In this document: positions 43,534 to 51,320 of the stretch, one piece after another
How the letters are laid out: each line of letters begins with the position of its first letter
Position numbering within the stretch: position 1 is the stretch's first letter
NCBI GenBank assembly: GCA_041563475.1
Contig: JBFFMY010000006.1
Location: 15,974 to 79,973 of the forward strand
Direction of reading: 5' to 3'
Source: CAJXZP01 sp041563475
GTDB taxonomy: Bacteria > Bacteroidota > Bacteroidia > Flavobacteriales_G > Salibacteraceae
DNA: 64,000 nucleotides
Program-made: the position numbers and the translations under genes
The notes under the pieces: model-generated
The model's database searches: none
Told to the model about the DNA's origin: nothing
Seen by the model: only the letters and a program-made list of their open reading frames with translations

Positions 43534-44454
43534 ATGAAAACTACAATTATAAAATTCACCACATTTTCAGCCATCTTAGTTTTAATTTTTGGCTTTTCAT
43601 TACAAATTAGTGCACAAGACTCAACAGTTGTGGATGCTGCACCAGTTAAGAAAAAGGCAGATAAGCCTGTAAGAGCTCCTTGGGGAGCCGGTATGTTAAT
43701 TGAAACACAAACCGATTTAGTTTGGGCTCCAAAAACATTAGAATTTGTTATTCAGCACCGCTTTGGTAATTTAAATAGTGGATCTTTTGATTTAGGTGGT
43801 TTATACGCTCCTTCTAATATTAGAATTGCATTCAATTACGGGTTATTCAAAAATTTCAATGTTGGAATTGGTACTACTAAGGATAATATGTATCAAGATG
43901 TGAACGTGAAGTACAAAATACTAACACAAACGAAATCGAACAGCATGCCAATAGGTATGGCGTATTATGGTAATGTGGCTATGAACGCTACTCCTGAAGC
44001 GAATTTTGGTAATAATTACTCTTTTTCCAATAGGTTATCTTATTTCAACCAGTTGATTATTTCAAGGAAATTCACAAAGGATTTAACCATGCAAGTTTCT
44101 TTTAGTTATGCTCATTTCAATCAGATTGATACTATTCAATCGGATTTCGCGGATTTGAAACATGATAATTTTGGTTTTGGGATTGCAGGTCGTTACAAAA
44201 TAGGAAAAACTTCTTCTATAATGTTTGAGTACGATCAAGCATTAACTACTCCAGAGGTCATTAAACCGAATATTTCTTTAGGTATTGAATTAGGCACAAG
44301 TGCACATGCATTTCAAATTTTTGTTACCACATATAGAGGTATAGTTTACCAAGACAATATGGTATACAATAGAAATGATTTTACTGACTTTGATAATCCT
44401 AGTGGTTGGGGCATTTTACTAGGTTTTAATATGACACGTAATTGGAACTTCTAA
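43534..44454 (+). CDS. DUF5777 family beta-barrel protein
   Basis: A 306-residue exported protein with a signal peptide (1-27, ...ISAQ) and a predicted outer-membrane beta barrel. The family pattern is visible in WGAGMLIETQTDLVWAPKTLEFVIQHRFG, the GGLYAPSNIRIAFNYGLFKNFNVGIG strands and the FQIFVTTYRGIVYQDN segment. DUF5777 members occur widely in Bacteroidota, commonly near cytochromes; their function is unknown. Position between a cytochrome lipoprotein and the iron-sulfur subunit suggests a link to electron transfer across the outer membrane; that is inference. Confidence 0.8.
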   Translation: MKTTIIKFTTFSAILVLIFGFSLQISAQDSTVVDAAPVKKKADKPVRAPWGAGMLIETQTDLVWAPKTLEFVIQHRFGNLNSGSFDLGGLYAPSNIRIAFNYGLFKNFNVGIGTTKDNMYQDVNVKYKILTQTKSNSMPIGMAYYGNVAMNATPEANFGNNYSFSNRLSYFNQLIISRKFTKDLTMQVSFSYAHFNQIDTIQSDFADLKHDNFGFGIAGRYKIGKTSSIMFEYDQALTTPEVIKPNISLGIELGTSAHAFQIFVTTYRGIVYQDNMVYNRNDFTDFDNPSGWGILLGFNMTRNWNF

Positions 44455-44464
44455 AAAGTGTAAT

Positions 44465-45439
44465 ATGAAAGAAGAAGATAAAATTCCTGAAAACAAATCC
44501 AATAGGAGGAATTTCCTCAAATTGAGTTTGCTTGCAGGTAGCGGAGCAGCCTTGGCTGGTGCGGGCTTGAGTGCCCTTGCCGATGAAGGTAAATCTGGTG
44601 ATAAGGTAAAACTTATGACTACAGATGGAAAAGTGGTAGAAGTGGATAGTAACATGGTGGAAGAAATTTCAACGTGTGGTGTTCCAGTTACGGAAAGAGA
44701 AGCTAGAGAAGGGATTCCGGGTAAAAAATTCGTAATGGTTGTGGATTTGGCAAAATGTAGAAATGCGTTAAAATGCCAAGATTCTTGCAATAAAAATCAC
44801 TATATCACAGGAAAGAATGCCTGGTTGAAAGTGTATAATATGCAAGAAAGTAAGGACACTGCACCGTATTGGATGCCTATGATGTGTCAGCATTGTGATC
44901 AGCCTGCATGTGTTACAGTTTGTCCTGTAGATGCCACCTTTAAACGTAAAGATGGTATTGTTCTTATTGACAATGAGCAATGTATTGGATGTAGATTTTG
45001 TATGGCCGCTTGTCCGTATTCAACCCGAGTATTCAATTGGGAGGATCCGAATCAAGGCGCTGCAATGGCAAAACACACAGAAGAGAACACTTATTCTCCT
45101 GAACATACGGGAGTACCAAGCGTAAAAGGTACGGTAGACAAATGTGATTTTTGTCCGCATATGATTCGTGAAGAGAAAATGCCGCATTGCGTTACTTCTT
45201 GTCCAAATGATGTTTTCTTGTTTGGAGACAAGTATGAGGATACGGTAACCAATGGTAGTGGTCAATCCTTTCAATTGAGCAAAATATTGAAAGATAAATC
45301 TGGATATAGATTAATGGAAGGTTTAGGTACGGAACCAAGCGTTTATTATTTGCCTCCAGTAAATAGAACAGATGCTTTTGTTGATGGACTTGAACAATAT
45401 GATGAATTTCAATCTGTTCGTAAAACTGAAGAAGAATGA
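44465..45439 (+). CDS. Tat-exported four-cluster ferredoxin subunit (PsrB/DmsB/ActB-like)
   Basis: A 324-residue protein with a Tat signal (SNRRNFLKL, R14-R15, then a hydrophobic stretch to about residue 40). Sixteen-cysteine ferredoxin-type pattern: first group C98-x5-C104-x3-C108; then CQHCDQPACVTVCP (141-154); CIGCRFCMAACP (173-184); and CDFC ... HCVTSCP (227-247). The last three groups are standard for iron-sulfur subunits of complex iron-sulfur molybdoenzymes; the first is unusual, with five residues between the first two cysteines instead of two. Its usual partner, a molybdopterin catalytic subunit, is missing. It overlaps the NrfD gene by 4 bp, so both are made together. Confidence 0.85.
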   Translation: MKEEDKIPENKSNRRNFLKLSLLAGSGAALAGAGLSALADEGKSGDKVKLMTTDGKVVEVDSNMVEEISTCGVPVTEREAREGIPGKKFVMVVDLAKCRNALKCQDSCNKNHYITGKNAWLKVYNMQESKDTAPYWMPMMCQHCDQPACVTVCPVDATFKRKDGIVLIDNEQCIGCRFCMAACPYSTRVFNWEDPNQGAAMAKHTEENTYSPEHTGVPSVKGTVDKCDFCPHMIREEKMPHCVTSCPNDVFLFGDKYEDTVTNGSGQSFQLSKILKDKSGYRLMEGLGTEPSVYYLPPVNRTDAFVDGLEQYDEFQSVRKTEEE

Positions 45440-46746
45440 CCAAATACGAAGAATTAGTAAAAGAACTTGCACCAAGACCATTTAAAAAGCTAGGAGTTTT
45501 ATGGACAATTGGGTTAGTTGTTGTGGTCTTGATAGGTATAGTTGCTTACATAGATCAAATTATAAAAGGACAAATAGTCACTAATATGCGTGATTATGTA
45601 CTATGGGGAGTATACATATCAAACTTTGTGTTTTTTGTGGCCATTAGTTTTGTGGGCTCTCTTACTGCGGCAATTTTAAGGTTATCTCATAGTTCTTGGA
45701 GAACGCCACTCGTTCGAATTGCGGAGATAATAGCTTTTGCGGCAATTATTATGGCAGGTGTAACCATCGTTTTAGATATGGGAAGACCAGATCGATTATT
45801 GCATTTATTTACAGATGGTAGACTTCAATCTCCAATTACGTGGGATGTTATTATTATCACTACCTACATATTTATTAGTGCGTTAATTCTGTTTTTTCCT
45901 TTACTACCAGATTTAGCTATTTTGAAAGATTATTTTAAGGATAGACCAATGCTTTCTAAATGGTATGGTTGGTTTTCTTTAAACTGGACAGGTTCTACCA
46001 AACAATGGGCAATCCAAAAAAAGTCAATTCAGATGGTGGCTATTATGATAATTCCAGTAGCCTTAATTCTCCAAACTATTGATGCCTGGTTGTTTTCTAC
46101 CACTTTTAGAATTGGTTGGGATAGCACAAATTTAGGCCCGTATTTTATTGCAGGCGCTTTTGTAGTTGGAGTTGGCGGATTAATTTCGGTAATGTATGTT
46201 TTAAGATACTCGTATGGTTTAGAAAAGTATCTAACTGTTTCTCACTTTGATAAATTAGGTAAAATTTTGGTTTTTGCTTGTTTGGTGTATTTGTATTTTA
46301 ACATCAGCGAATATTTATTACCCGCATTTACAGCGCCTAAAGCGGAAGAAGCGCATTTGAGAGAACTTTTTACGGGGCATTACGCTCCATTATTTTGGTT
46401 CGTTACTATTGGGGGATTAATTGTTCCAATTATAGTTTTAATGTTTAAGAAAGGAAGGAGTCCAAAAGTTCTATTTTGGATATCCATTTTAGTGGTGGTG
46501 ACTTCATGGTGGAAACGTTATTTAATCGTAGTTCCCGCTTTATTGCATCCTTTTTTACCTATACAAGGTGTTCCAGAAGAATGGCATAGCTATTTTCCAA
46601 GTGCTCATGAATGGGCGATTACGAGTGGAACATTAGCAGCTGCGTTACTAATAATTACAATTTTAGTACGATTTGTTCCAATAATTCCGGTGCATAGAAC
46701 AGCCAAAGAATTAGGCATATTACCAACCGATAAATCTGAGGAATAA
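45436..46746 (+). CDS. NrfD/PsrC-type membrane quinone subunit
   Basis: A 436-residue inner-membrane protein with about nine or ten transmembrane helices, of the NrfD/PsrC family that exchanges electrons between the quinone pool and a periplasmic iron-sulfur subunit. Family features: VLWGVYISNFVFFVAISFVGSLTAAILRL near the N-terminus, the ITWDVIIITTYIFISALILFFPLLPDL segment, and VTSWWKRYLIVVPALLHPFLPIQGVPEEWHSYFPSAHEWAIT near the end. It is closest in feel to the large ActC-like or TtrC-like members. The start overlaps the iron-sulfur gene (ATGA). Confidence 0.88.
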   Translation: MTKYEELVKELAPRPFKKLGVLWTIGLVVVVLIGIVAYIDQIIKGQIVTNMRDYVLWGVYISNFVFFVAISFVGSLTAAILRLSHSSWRTPLVRIAEIIAFAAIIMAGVTIVLDMGRPDRLLHLFTDGRLQSPITWDVIIITTYIFISALILFFPLLPDLAILKDYFKDRPMLSKWYGWFSLNWTGSTKQWAIQKKSIQMVAIMIIPVALILQTIDAWLFSTTFRIGWDSTNLGPYFIAGAFVVGVGGLISVMYVLRYSYGLEKYLTVSHFDKLGKILVFACLVYLYFNISEYLLPAFTAPKAEEAHLRELFTGHYAPLFWFVTIGGLIVPIIVLMFKKGRSPKVLFWISILVVVTSWWKRYLIVVPALLHPFLPIQGVPEEWHSYFPSAHEWAITSGTLAAALLIITILVRFVPIIPVHRTAKELGILPTDKSEE

Positions 46747-47594
46747 TGAAAGCAATACAAAAACTTAATACAGCAATTTTTCTTGCTTTCGCTTTTAGTC
46801 TATTTGGATTTCAAGTTGTAGCGCAAGATTATAAGGCTAGAATTTCGGTTGATTATTACCAAGAAATGGGTAGTGATGCAATTCTTAAGATTACTACAAA
46901 GTTTAAAGGGGATAATGGATATGAACCATGTACCAATACAACTTTGAATATCTATAAACAAATTTCTGCAGATTCTATTGCTTTCATGGGTAAAACCGAA
47001 ACCAATATGGATGGGAAGGCAGAATACGTGCTTAAGTTAAATAATACCCCATCGGATACGGTAGCCATTTTCAAGTACTTTGTTAGAATTGAAAATAGCG
47101 ACATGTTTAAGGATGCAGAAAAGGATATCGACTTTATGTTATCCAGTATTTCTGCAGAACCAACTGTTGAAGATAGTGTGTTACATATACAGGCTAAATT
47201 AGTGGATGAACTAGGAGAACCAATTAAAGGAGAAAAATTAGTGGTAAGCGTTAAACGTTTATTCGGTAGTCTTGTGATTGGTGAAAGCTCGTACTCAACG
47301 GATAGAAAAGGGAAGATTATGGTTCCTGTTGTGGATTCATTACCTGGAACCGATGGAATACTTACTATTCAAGTAAAAATGGATAGTAAAAAGTATGGAA
47401 TTGTGAAGTATTCATTTGATGCGAATATTGGAAAGGAAATAGTAGATGAATCTACTTATGAGCAAAGAACAATGTGGTCTCCACCGAATAAAACTCCATG
47501 GTTTTTACTTATCTTTCCAAACTTATTAATACTTGGTATATGGTTTGTAATAGCCTTATTAATTAGTAATCTATTTAAAATTTATAAATCTTAA
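46746..47594 (+). CDS. Anchored Ig-like-domain protein of the respiratory operon
   Basis: A 282-residue protein. It has a signal peptide (1-26, ...VVAQ), two Ig-like or carboxypeptidase-regulatory-like beta domains (about 30-130 and 135-225; the second has KLVDELGEPIKGEKLVVSV and STDRKGKIMVPV), a Trp-rich linker (TMWSPPNKTPWF) and one C-terminal transmembrane helix (255-277). This places the beta domains in the periplasm, tethered to the inner membrane. It starts within the stop codon of the NrfD gene (TAATG), so it is probably part of the same complex. I know no named family. Confidence 0.7.
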   Translation: MKAIQKLNTAIFLAFAFSLFGFQVVAQDYKARISVDYYQEMGSDAILKITTKFKGDNGYEPCTNTTLNIYKQISADSIAFMGKTETNMDGKAEYVLKLNNTPSDTVAIFKYFVRIENSDMFKDAEKDIDFMLSSISAEPTVEDSVLHIQAKLVDELGEPIKGEKLVVSVKRLFGSLVIGESSYSTDRKGKIMVPVVDSLPGTDGILTIQVKMDSKKYGIVKYSFDANIGKEIVDESTYEQRTMWSPPNKTPWFLLIFPNLLILGIWFVIALLISNLFKIYKS

Positions 47595-47604
47595 AATTAA
47601 AATC

Positions 47605-48012
47605 ATGAAAACAGTAAAAAAATTAGTTGCTCTTTCCTTAATGTCATTTGTTTTATTTGCATTTACCTTAATAACACCTCAAACAATTTGGGAAGTTCCT
47701 GCAAAATATAAAACGATGGCAAATCCAACTGACCCAAGTGATTCTGAAGGATTAGAAATTGGTGAAGAGTTATATGTTAAACATTGTAAATCTTGCCATG
47801 GGAGCGAAGGTTTAGGTGACGGACCAAAAGCTGCCGAACAAAAAGGTGATTTAGGTGATTTTTCTTCTGATGAATTTCAAGGCCAAACGGATGGGGAATT
47901 ATTTTACAAAACCAAATTTGGAAGAGATGATATGCCTGGGTTTGAGAAAAAAATCACTGACGATGAAGAAATGTGGTTTGTGGTAAATTACATGAGAGCA
48001 TTAGCAGAATAA
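47605..48012 (+). CDS. Monohaem cytochrome c, C-terminal gene of the operon
   Basis: A 135-residue class I cytochrome c. It has an N-terminal signal or anchor (1-24), haem site C61-K-S-C64-H65 in HCKSCHGSEGLGDGPKA, the axial methionine candidate M110 in DDMPGF, and the closing helix MWFVVNYMRALAE typical of c-type cytochromes. Similar small cytochromes (ActE) belong to alternative complex III. Genes upstream overlap and the gap here is only 10 bp, so it is cotranscribed. It probably carries electrons from the iron-sulfur subunit to a periplasmic acceptor or oxidase. Confidence 0.88.
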   Translation: MKTVKKLVALSLMSFVLFAFTLITPQTIWEVPAKYKTMANPTDPSDSEGLEIGEELYVKHCKSCHGSEGLGDGPKAAEQKGDLGDFSSDEFQGQTDGELFYKTKFGRDDMPGFEKKITDDEEMWFVVNYMRALAE

Positions 48013-48050
48013 ATTTTTATAAAGGAAATTAATCAAATAGATTTTTAATG

Positions 48051-48090
48051 AAAAGCCCTGATAATATGTCTATTGTCGGGGCTTTTTTTC
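48051..48090 (+). terminator. Terminator of the respiratory operon
   Basis: Stem AAGCCCTGATAATA pairs with TATTGTCGGGGCTT (with G-T pairs) and a T-run follows, 39 bp past the last cytochrome stop codon. Confidence 0.85.
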
Positions 48091-48137
48091 TTTTAAAATA
48101 GCTGCATAAAATGCATTTTAGGACAGTGTTTTGAAAA

Positions 48138-48869
48138 TTATAAACTCATTCTATCTTTTAGCTTAACAGCCTGTCGTCTAGATATTTCAATTTTCTTATC
48201 GTCTTTTAATATAACCAATAAGCCTCCGTTAAACCAGGTCTCAATTTTATCAATCCATTTTAAATTGATAATGTGCTTTCTATTCGCTCGGAAAAATAGT
48301 TTATCACTTAATTTTTTGTCTAGGTTGTTTAATGATTTTAAAATCAAAGGTTTGTTATTTTCAAAATAAACACGCACATAATTTCCTTCTGATTCAAATA
48401 AACGAATTGACCCTAATTCCACAAACCAACACTTATCTCCGTCTTTAACAAATACATGGTCTGTTTCTCCTAATTGTTCTGCATGTGAATCACCATCTGA
48501 ATCATCTCTTTTTTCCTTAATTTTTTGAATTACTTTTTTTAGAGATTCTTCAAACCTGTTTTCTTCAACGGGTTTTAAAATATAATCTAGCGCACTTACT
48601 TCAAAGGCTTTTAAAGCAAATTCATCGTAAGCGGTTACAAATATTACTTCTGGGGTATAAATTATTTCTTCCAATACATCAAATCCGTTTTTACCCGGCA
48701 TTTGAATATCTAGAAAAATCAAATCTGGTTTTAACTCCTCAATTTTTGTAATTGCTTCTTCTGCAGAACTGCATTCATCAAGTATTTCTATGTTTTTATG
48801 ATTCTCTAAAATACGTCTTAGCTCTTGTCTAGCTAGTCGTTCATCATCAATTATTAAGCACTTAATCAT
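48138..48869 (-). CDS. LytTR-type response regulator
   Basis: A 243-residue regulator: an N-terminal receiver domain (1-120; acidic pocket DDE 8-10, phosphorylation site D54 in LIFLDIQMPGKNG, T/K switch residues in FVTAYDEFALKAF and DYILKPVEENRF) and a C-terminal LytTR DNA-binding domain (about 145-243, including ESEGNYVRVYF and FRANRKHIINLKWI). It is the AlgR/LytR type that binds direct-repeat operators. Its start overlaps the stop of the adjacent histidine kinase gene (TAATG), so the two form one two-component system. The neighbouring respiratory cluster on the opposite strand may be a target; this is not shown. Confidence 0.95.
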   Translation of the reverse strand: MIKCLIIDDERLARQELRRILENHKNIEILDECSSAEEAITKIEELKPDLIFLDIQMPGKNGFDVLEEIIYTPEVIFVTAYDEFALKAFEVSALDYILKPVEENRFEESLKKVIQKIKEKRDDSDGDSHAEQLGETDHVFVKDGDKCWFVELGSIRLFESEGNYVRVYFENNKPLILKSLNNLDKKLSDKLFFRANRKHIINLKWIDKIETWFNGGLLVILKDDKKIEISRRQAVKLKDRMSL

Positions 48870-49903
48870 TAGATTGGTTCTTTTGGAATAATTAATCGCG
48901 TTAGCACAGTATGGTGATCGGTATTGGAAATTTCAAAATTCGCAGAATTCCCGTACAACAAATTTAATCTTTGTGTGGTATTTATAATACCAAAACCCGT
49001 TTCCGGTAAAGTGTTTTCATCCAAAGAACCAGAGTTTTCAATTTTAACCTCTAGTTTATCATCCAGTACCTTGGCTCTAAGATAAATTTTCCCACCTTCT
49101 GGAATTTTGGATATACCATGTTTAATACCATTCTCCACCAACGTTTGAATCATTAAAGAAGGAATTTGAAAACCATAAGCATCCTCCGTTATTTCCTCAA
49201 AATAGCGCAATCGCTCCTCATATCTTGTTTTTTCTAATTCAATATAGTCGTTTACTACTTTTAACTCTTCCTCAAACGTTACGGTTTTTTTTCGCCCCAT
49301 CATCAACGTATTTCGCAATATATTGGCTAATTGCGTCACAGAACGTTTTGCTTTTGTGGGATCCTCATCAATTAAGGCACGAATACTATTCATGGAATTG
49401 AAAATAAAATGCGGGTTGAGTTGAGACTTTAATTTATTCAACTCAATTTCATTTTTAGACGCTTCCCATCTCAGATTTTTTATTTCTTCATGTCTGTACC
49501 TTTCAAAAAATTGATACGCAAAGTAGATGATACTCCACATAGCAATAAGGGTACTCCAACTCAACAGGTTGGTAATATTGTTATTGATATCGAGGGGAGG
49601 TCTTCTTTGAAACATTAGAGAGTAACCGAGCATATATAACCCCTGGAAAATAATCGAAAATAGGACTACAGCGGCTAGAATTCGAGGGATAAGCTCACTT
49701 ATGTTCAACTTGGTCCATCCAAGTCGAATAATCACGTAACGATACATGTGAGTAGTAGTGGTGCCAATCACAAATACCAAAAACAAAATGGAAAGTAACC
49801 TCAGGGTATCCGTATTGGATGCTTTCAAAACTAAGAAAGCTAAAATGGTGTAGAACAACCAACCGCCAATTTGAAGTAGAATATATAACTGGTTTTTTCT
49901 CAT
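48869..49903 (-). CDS. LytS-type sensor histidine kinase (His_kinase family)
   Basis: A 344-residue membrane kinase. There are four transmembrane helices (about 6-26, 36-58, 72-95 and 112-132) with no large periplasmic domain. A cytosolic His_kinase domain follows with the phospho-acceptor H165 in QLNPHFIFNSMNSIRALI, and a HATPase_c domain with VENGIKHGI and GFGIINTTQRL. The absence of an external sensor domain suggests sensing within the membrane, e.g. redox or a lipid signal; this is inference. It is the upstream gene of the pair with the LytTR regulator. A -7 box lies at 49919-49926. Confidence 0.93.
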   Translation of the reverse strand: MRKNQLYILLQIGGWLFYTILAFLVLKASNTDTLRLLSILFLVFVIGTTTTHMYRYVIIRLGWTKLNISELIPRILAAVVLFSIIFQGLYMLGYSLMFQRRPPLDINNNITNLLSWSTLIAMWSIIYFAYQFFERYRHEEIKNLRWEASKNEIELNKLKSQLNPHFIFNSMNSIRALIDEDPTKAKRSVTQLANILRNTLMMGRKKTVTFEEELKVVNDYIELEKTRYEERLRYFEEITEDAYGFQIPSLMIQTLVENGIKHGISKIPEGGKIYLRAKVLDDKLEVKIENSGSLDENTLPETGFGIINTTQRLNLLYGNSANFEISNTDHHTVLTRLIIPKEPI

Positions 49904-49918
49904 CGAATCATCTTAAAT

Positions 49919-49926
49919 CAAATGTA
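49919..49926 (-). promoter_or_regulatory. Candidate -7 box of the two-component operon
   Basis: The minus strand reads TACATTTG, a full TAnnTTTG match, 16 bp before the histidine kinase ATG. Confidence 0.4.
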
Positions 49927-50023
49927 AGTATTCGAATGGTTTTAATACCCCAAAAGTGATAAACGGATTTGGAAAGTGCCTAGTGGTAGAAAAAAATCAT
50001 AATTCTGAACGAAAAATAGGGCC

Positions 50024-50063
50024 AAAAAAAAGGACTTTTACGTGAATAAAAGTCCTTTTTTTT
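50024..50063 (-). terminator. Terminator of the tRNA-Lys gene
   Basis: The 17-bp stem AAAAAAAAGGACTTTTA/TAAAAGTCCTTTTTTTT with a six-base loop lies 5 bp past the 3' end of the tRNA on the minus strand; its own T-rich arm supplies the tail. Confidence 0.85.
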
Positions 50064-50067
50064 ATTG

Positions 50068-50140
50068 TGACTCGGCTGGGGCTCGAACCCAGGACCCTCT
50101 CCTTAAAAGGGAGATGCTCTACCAACTGAGCTACCGAATC
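50068..50140 (-). tRNA. tRNA-Lys (anticodon TTT)
   Basis: A 73-nt tRNA on the minus strand. The acceptor stem pairs GATTCGG with CCGAGTC (one G-T pair). The D arm is GCTC...GAGC, the anticodon stem TCTCC/GGAGA with loop CTTTTAA gives anticodon TTT, and the T arm CTGGG TTCGAGC CCCAG is canonical. The discriminator base is A. CCA is not encoded. It has its own promoter and terminator, so it is a single-gene unit. Confidence 0.95.
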
Positions 50141-50160
50141 CTGCTTTTCAAAAGCGTGTG

Positions 50161-50190
50161 CAAATATAATTCGCTTTTTTTTTCTGCAAA
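50161..50190 (-). promoter_or_regulatory. Bacteroidota-type promoter of tRNA-Lys
   Basis: On the minus strand TTTG (50187-50190), 18 bases, then TATATTTG (50161-50168), 20 bp upstream of the mature tRNA 5' end. Confidence 0.65.
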
Positions 50191-50248
50191 GTAAAAATTT
50201 AAAGAATTTAAAAGTTTTTTTTACCAGTCTAAAAACCAGTTAATTCTG

Positions 50249-50256
50249 TAGATTTG
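50249..50256 (+). promoter_or_regulatory. Candidate -7 box of aroK
   Basis: TAGATTTG, a full TAnnTTTG match, ends 9 bp before the ATG at 50266. It overlaps an upstream in-frame TTG and so argues against the use of that codon as a start. Confidence 0.45.
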
Positions 50257-50265
50257 GTGCGACTT

Positions 50266-50781
50266 ATGAACGTTTTTTTAGTTGGGTATATGGGAGTGGG
50301 TAAGACCACCATTGGTAAGCGATTATCTACTCGTTTAGGTCTGGAATTCATTGATTTAGACACCTTTATTGGGGCAATGGAAAATCGTATAGTGCCTGAA
50401 ATAATCACGCAAAATGGGGAAGAGCATTTTAGGGAAATAGAAAGACGATATTTACGAATAGTATCCCAAAAAAGTAATGTGCTTGTTTCCACAGGTGGAG
50501 GAGCACCATGTTTTTATGATAATATGGCGCAGATAAATAAGTCTGGAATATCGATTTACCTCAAAATGGATGAGAAATCATTGGCTAAACGACTCATTGG
50601 TGCCAAACAAAAAAGGCCTCTTTTAAAAGGAAAAAATGAAACTGAAATGGTGCATTTTATAACCAATCACCTTAAGGAGCGAAAACCCTTTTATGAACAA
50701 GCTCAAATTTCCTTCGAGGCGTTAAAAACCAACGCGGGTGCTTTAGAAGAACTGGTTAAAATGATTAAAGACAATAGCTAA
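50266..50781 (+). CDS. aroK: Shikimate kinase
   Basis: A 171-residue kinase that phosphorylates shikimate at O3 in the chorismate pathway. Walker A GYMGVGKTTIGKRL, the shikimate-binding IDLDTFI with DLD, the R-IER-YLR helix, the GGGAPCF glycine loop and the lid segment KQKRPLLKG are all visible. I take the ATG at 50266, which gives the usual N-terminus MNVFLVGYMG; a TTG four codons upstream lies inside a promoter-like element. The 3' end overlaps the convergent phosphoribosyltransferase gene by 4 bp. Confidence 0.93.
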   Translation: MNVFLVGYMGVGKTTIGKRLSTRLGLEFIDLDTFIGAMENRIVPEIITQNGEEHFREIERRYLRIVSQKSNVLVSTGGGAPCFYDNMAQINKSGISIYLKMDEKSLAKRLIGAKQKRPLLKGKNETEMVHFITNHLKERKPFYEQAQISFEALKTNAGALEELVKMIKDNS

Positions 50782-51287
50782 TCTAAATAAACTACATTTT
50801 TCCTTCCAAATTCAACAGAAATATGCTCTTGCAATGTGGTAGAGAGAGTTAATCCCACATAGTCGGCACGAACAGGGAATTTTCTATGCTTGCGATCAAT
50901 CAAACACACTGTTTGGATGCTTTTTACATTGTAATCCAAAAGAAATTTGGTAGCATAAATAAGAGTTTTTCCGGAGTTTAAAACGTCATCCACTAAAATC
51001 ACGACTTTGTTTTTAATATCTTTTGGATCGAGGTTGGAGTTTAATCCACTTTTTAATGGATCTTTTTTATCCATATTAATTCCGTAGAAATAAATTTCAA
51101 AATCGGCAATACCTTTTAAAACGGCCAAAAGTTTTTCTGCAAGAACATACCCTTCTCCATGAATCCCCATGAGGCATACAGACTTTTCTTGAAAATTGTT
51201 TTCATAAATTTCATGCGCAATACGCATAATTTTCTGGTCAATTTGTTTCGGGCTTAAAATTACCGTTCTGTCTTTTGTTTCTGCCAT
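50778..51287 (-). CDS. PRTase-fold protein (PyrR/hypoxanthine phosphoribosyltransferase type)
   Basis: A 169-residue type I phosphoribosyltransferase. The PRPP-binding loop is VVILVDDVLNSGKTL (about residues 94-108), preceded by CLMGIHGEGYVLAEKLL near the pyrophosphate loop, with a flexible-loop region between them. The overall layout matches PyrR-like and hypoxanthine-type enzymes that add PRPP to a purine or pyrimidine base, or bind pyr mRNA. No pyr operon is near, and which base is used cannot be told. A -7 box (TACTTTTG) lies at 51292-51299. Confidence 0.8.
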   Translation of the reverse strand: MAETKDRTVILSPKQIDQKIMRIAHEIYENNFQEKSVCLMGIHGEGYVLAEKLLAVLKGIADFEIYFYGINMDKKDPLKSGLNSNLDPKDIKNKVVILVDDVLNSGKTLIYATKFLLDYNVKSIQTVCLIDRKHRKFPVRADYVGLTLSTTLQEHISVEFGRKNVVYLD

Positions 51288-51291
51288 GAGT

Positions 51292-51299
51292 CAAAAGTA
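51292..51299 (-). promoter_or_regulatory. Candidate -7 box of the PRTase gene
   Basis: The minus strand reads TACTTTTG, a full TAnnTTTG match, 4 bp before the start codon; a transcript from it would be nearly leaderless. Confidence 0.3.
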
Positions 51300-51320
51300 T
51301 TGAATTACATTTTATTCTAA

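Noticed and set aside
50254..50265. TTG start four codons before the aroK ATG
   Set aside because: The codon lies within a -7-like element, and the ATG at 50266 gives the usual shikimate kinase N-terminus.
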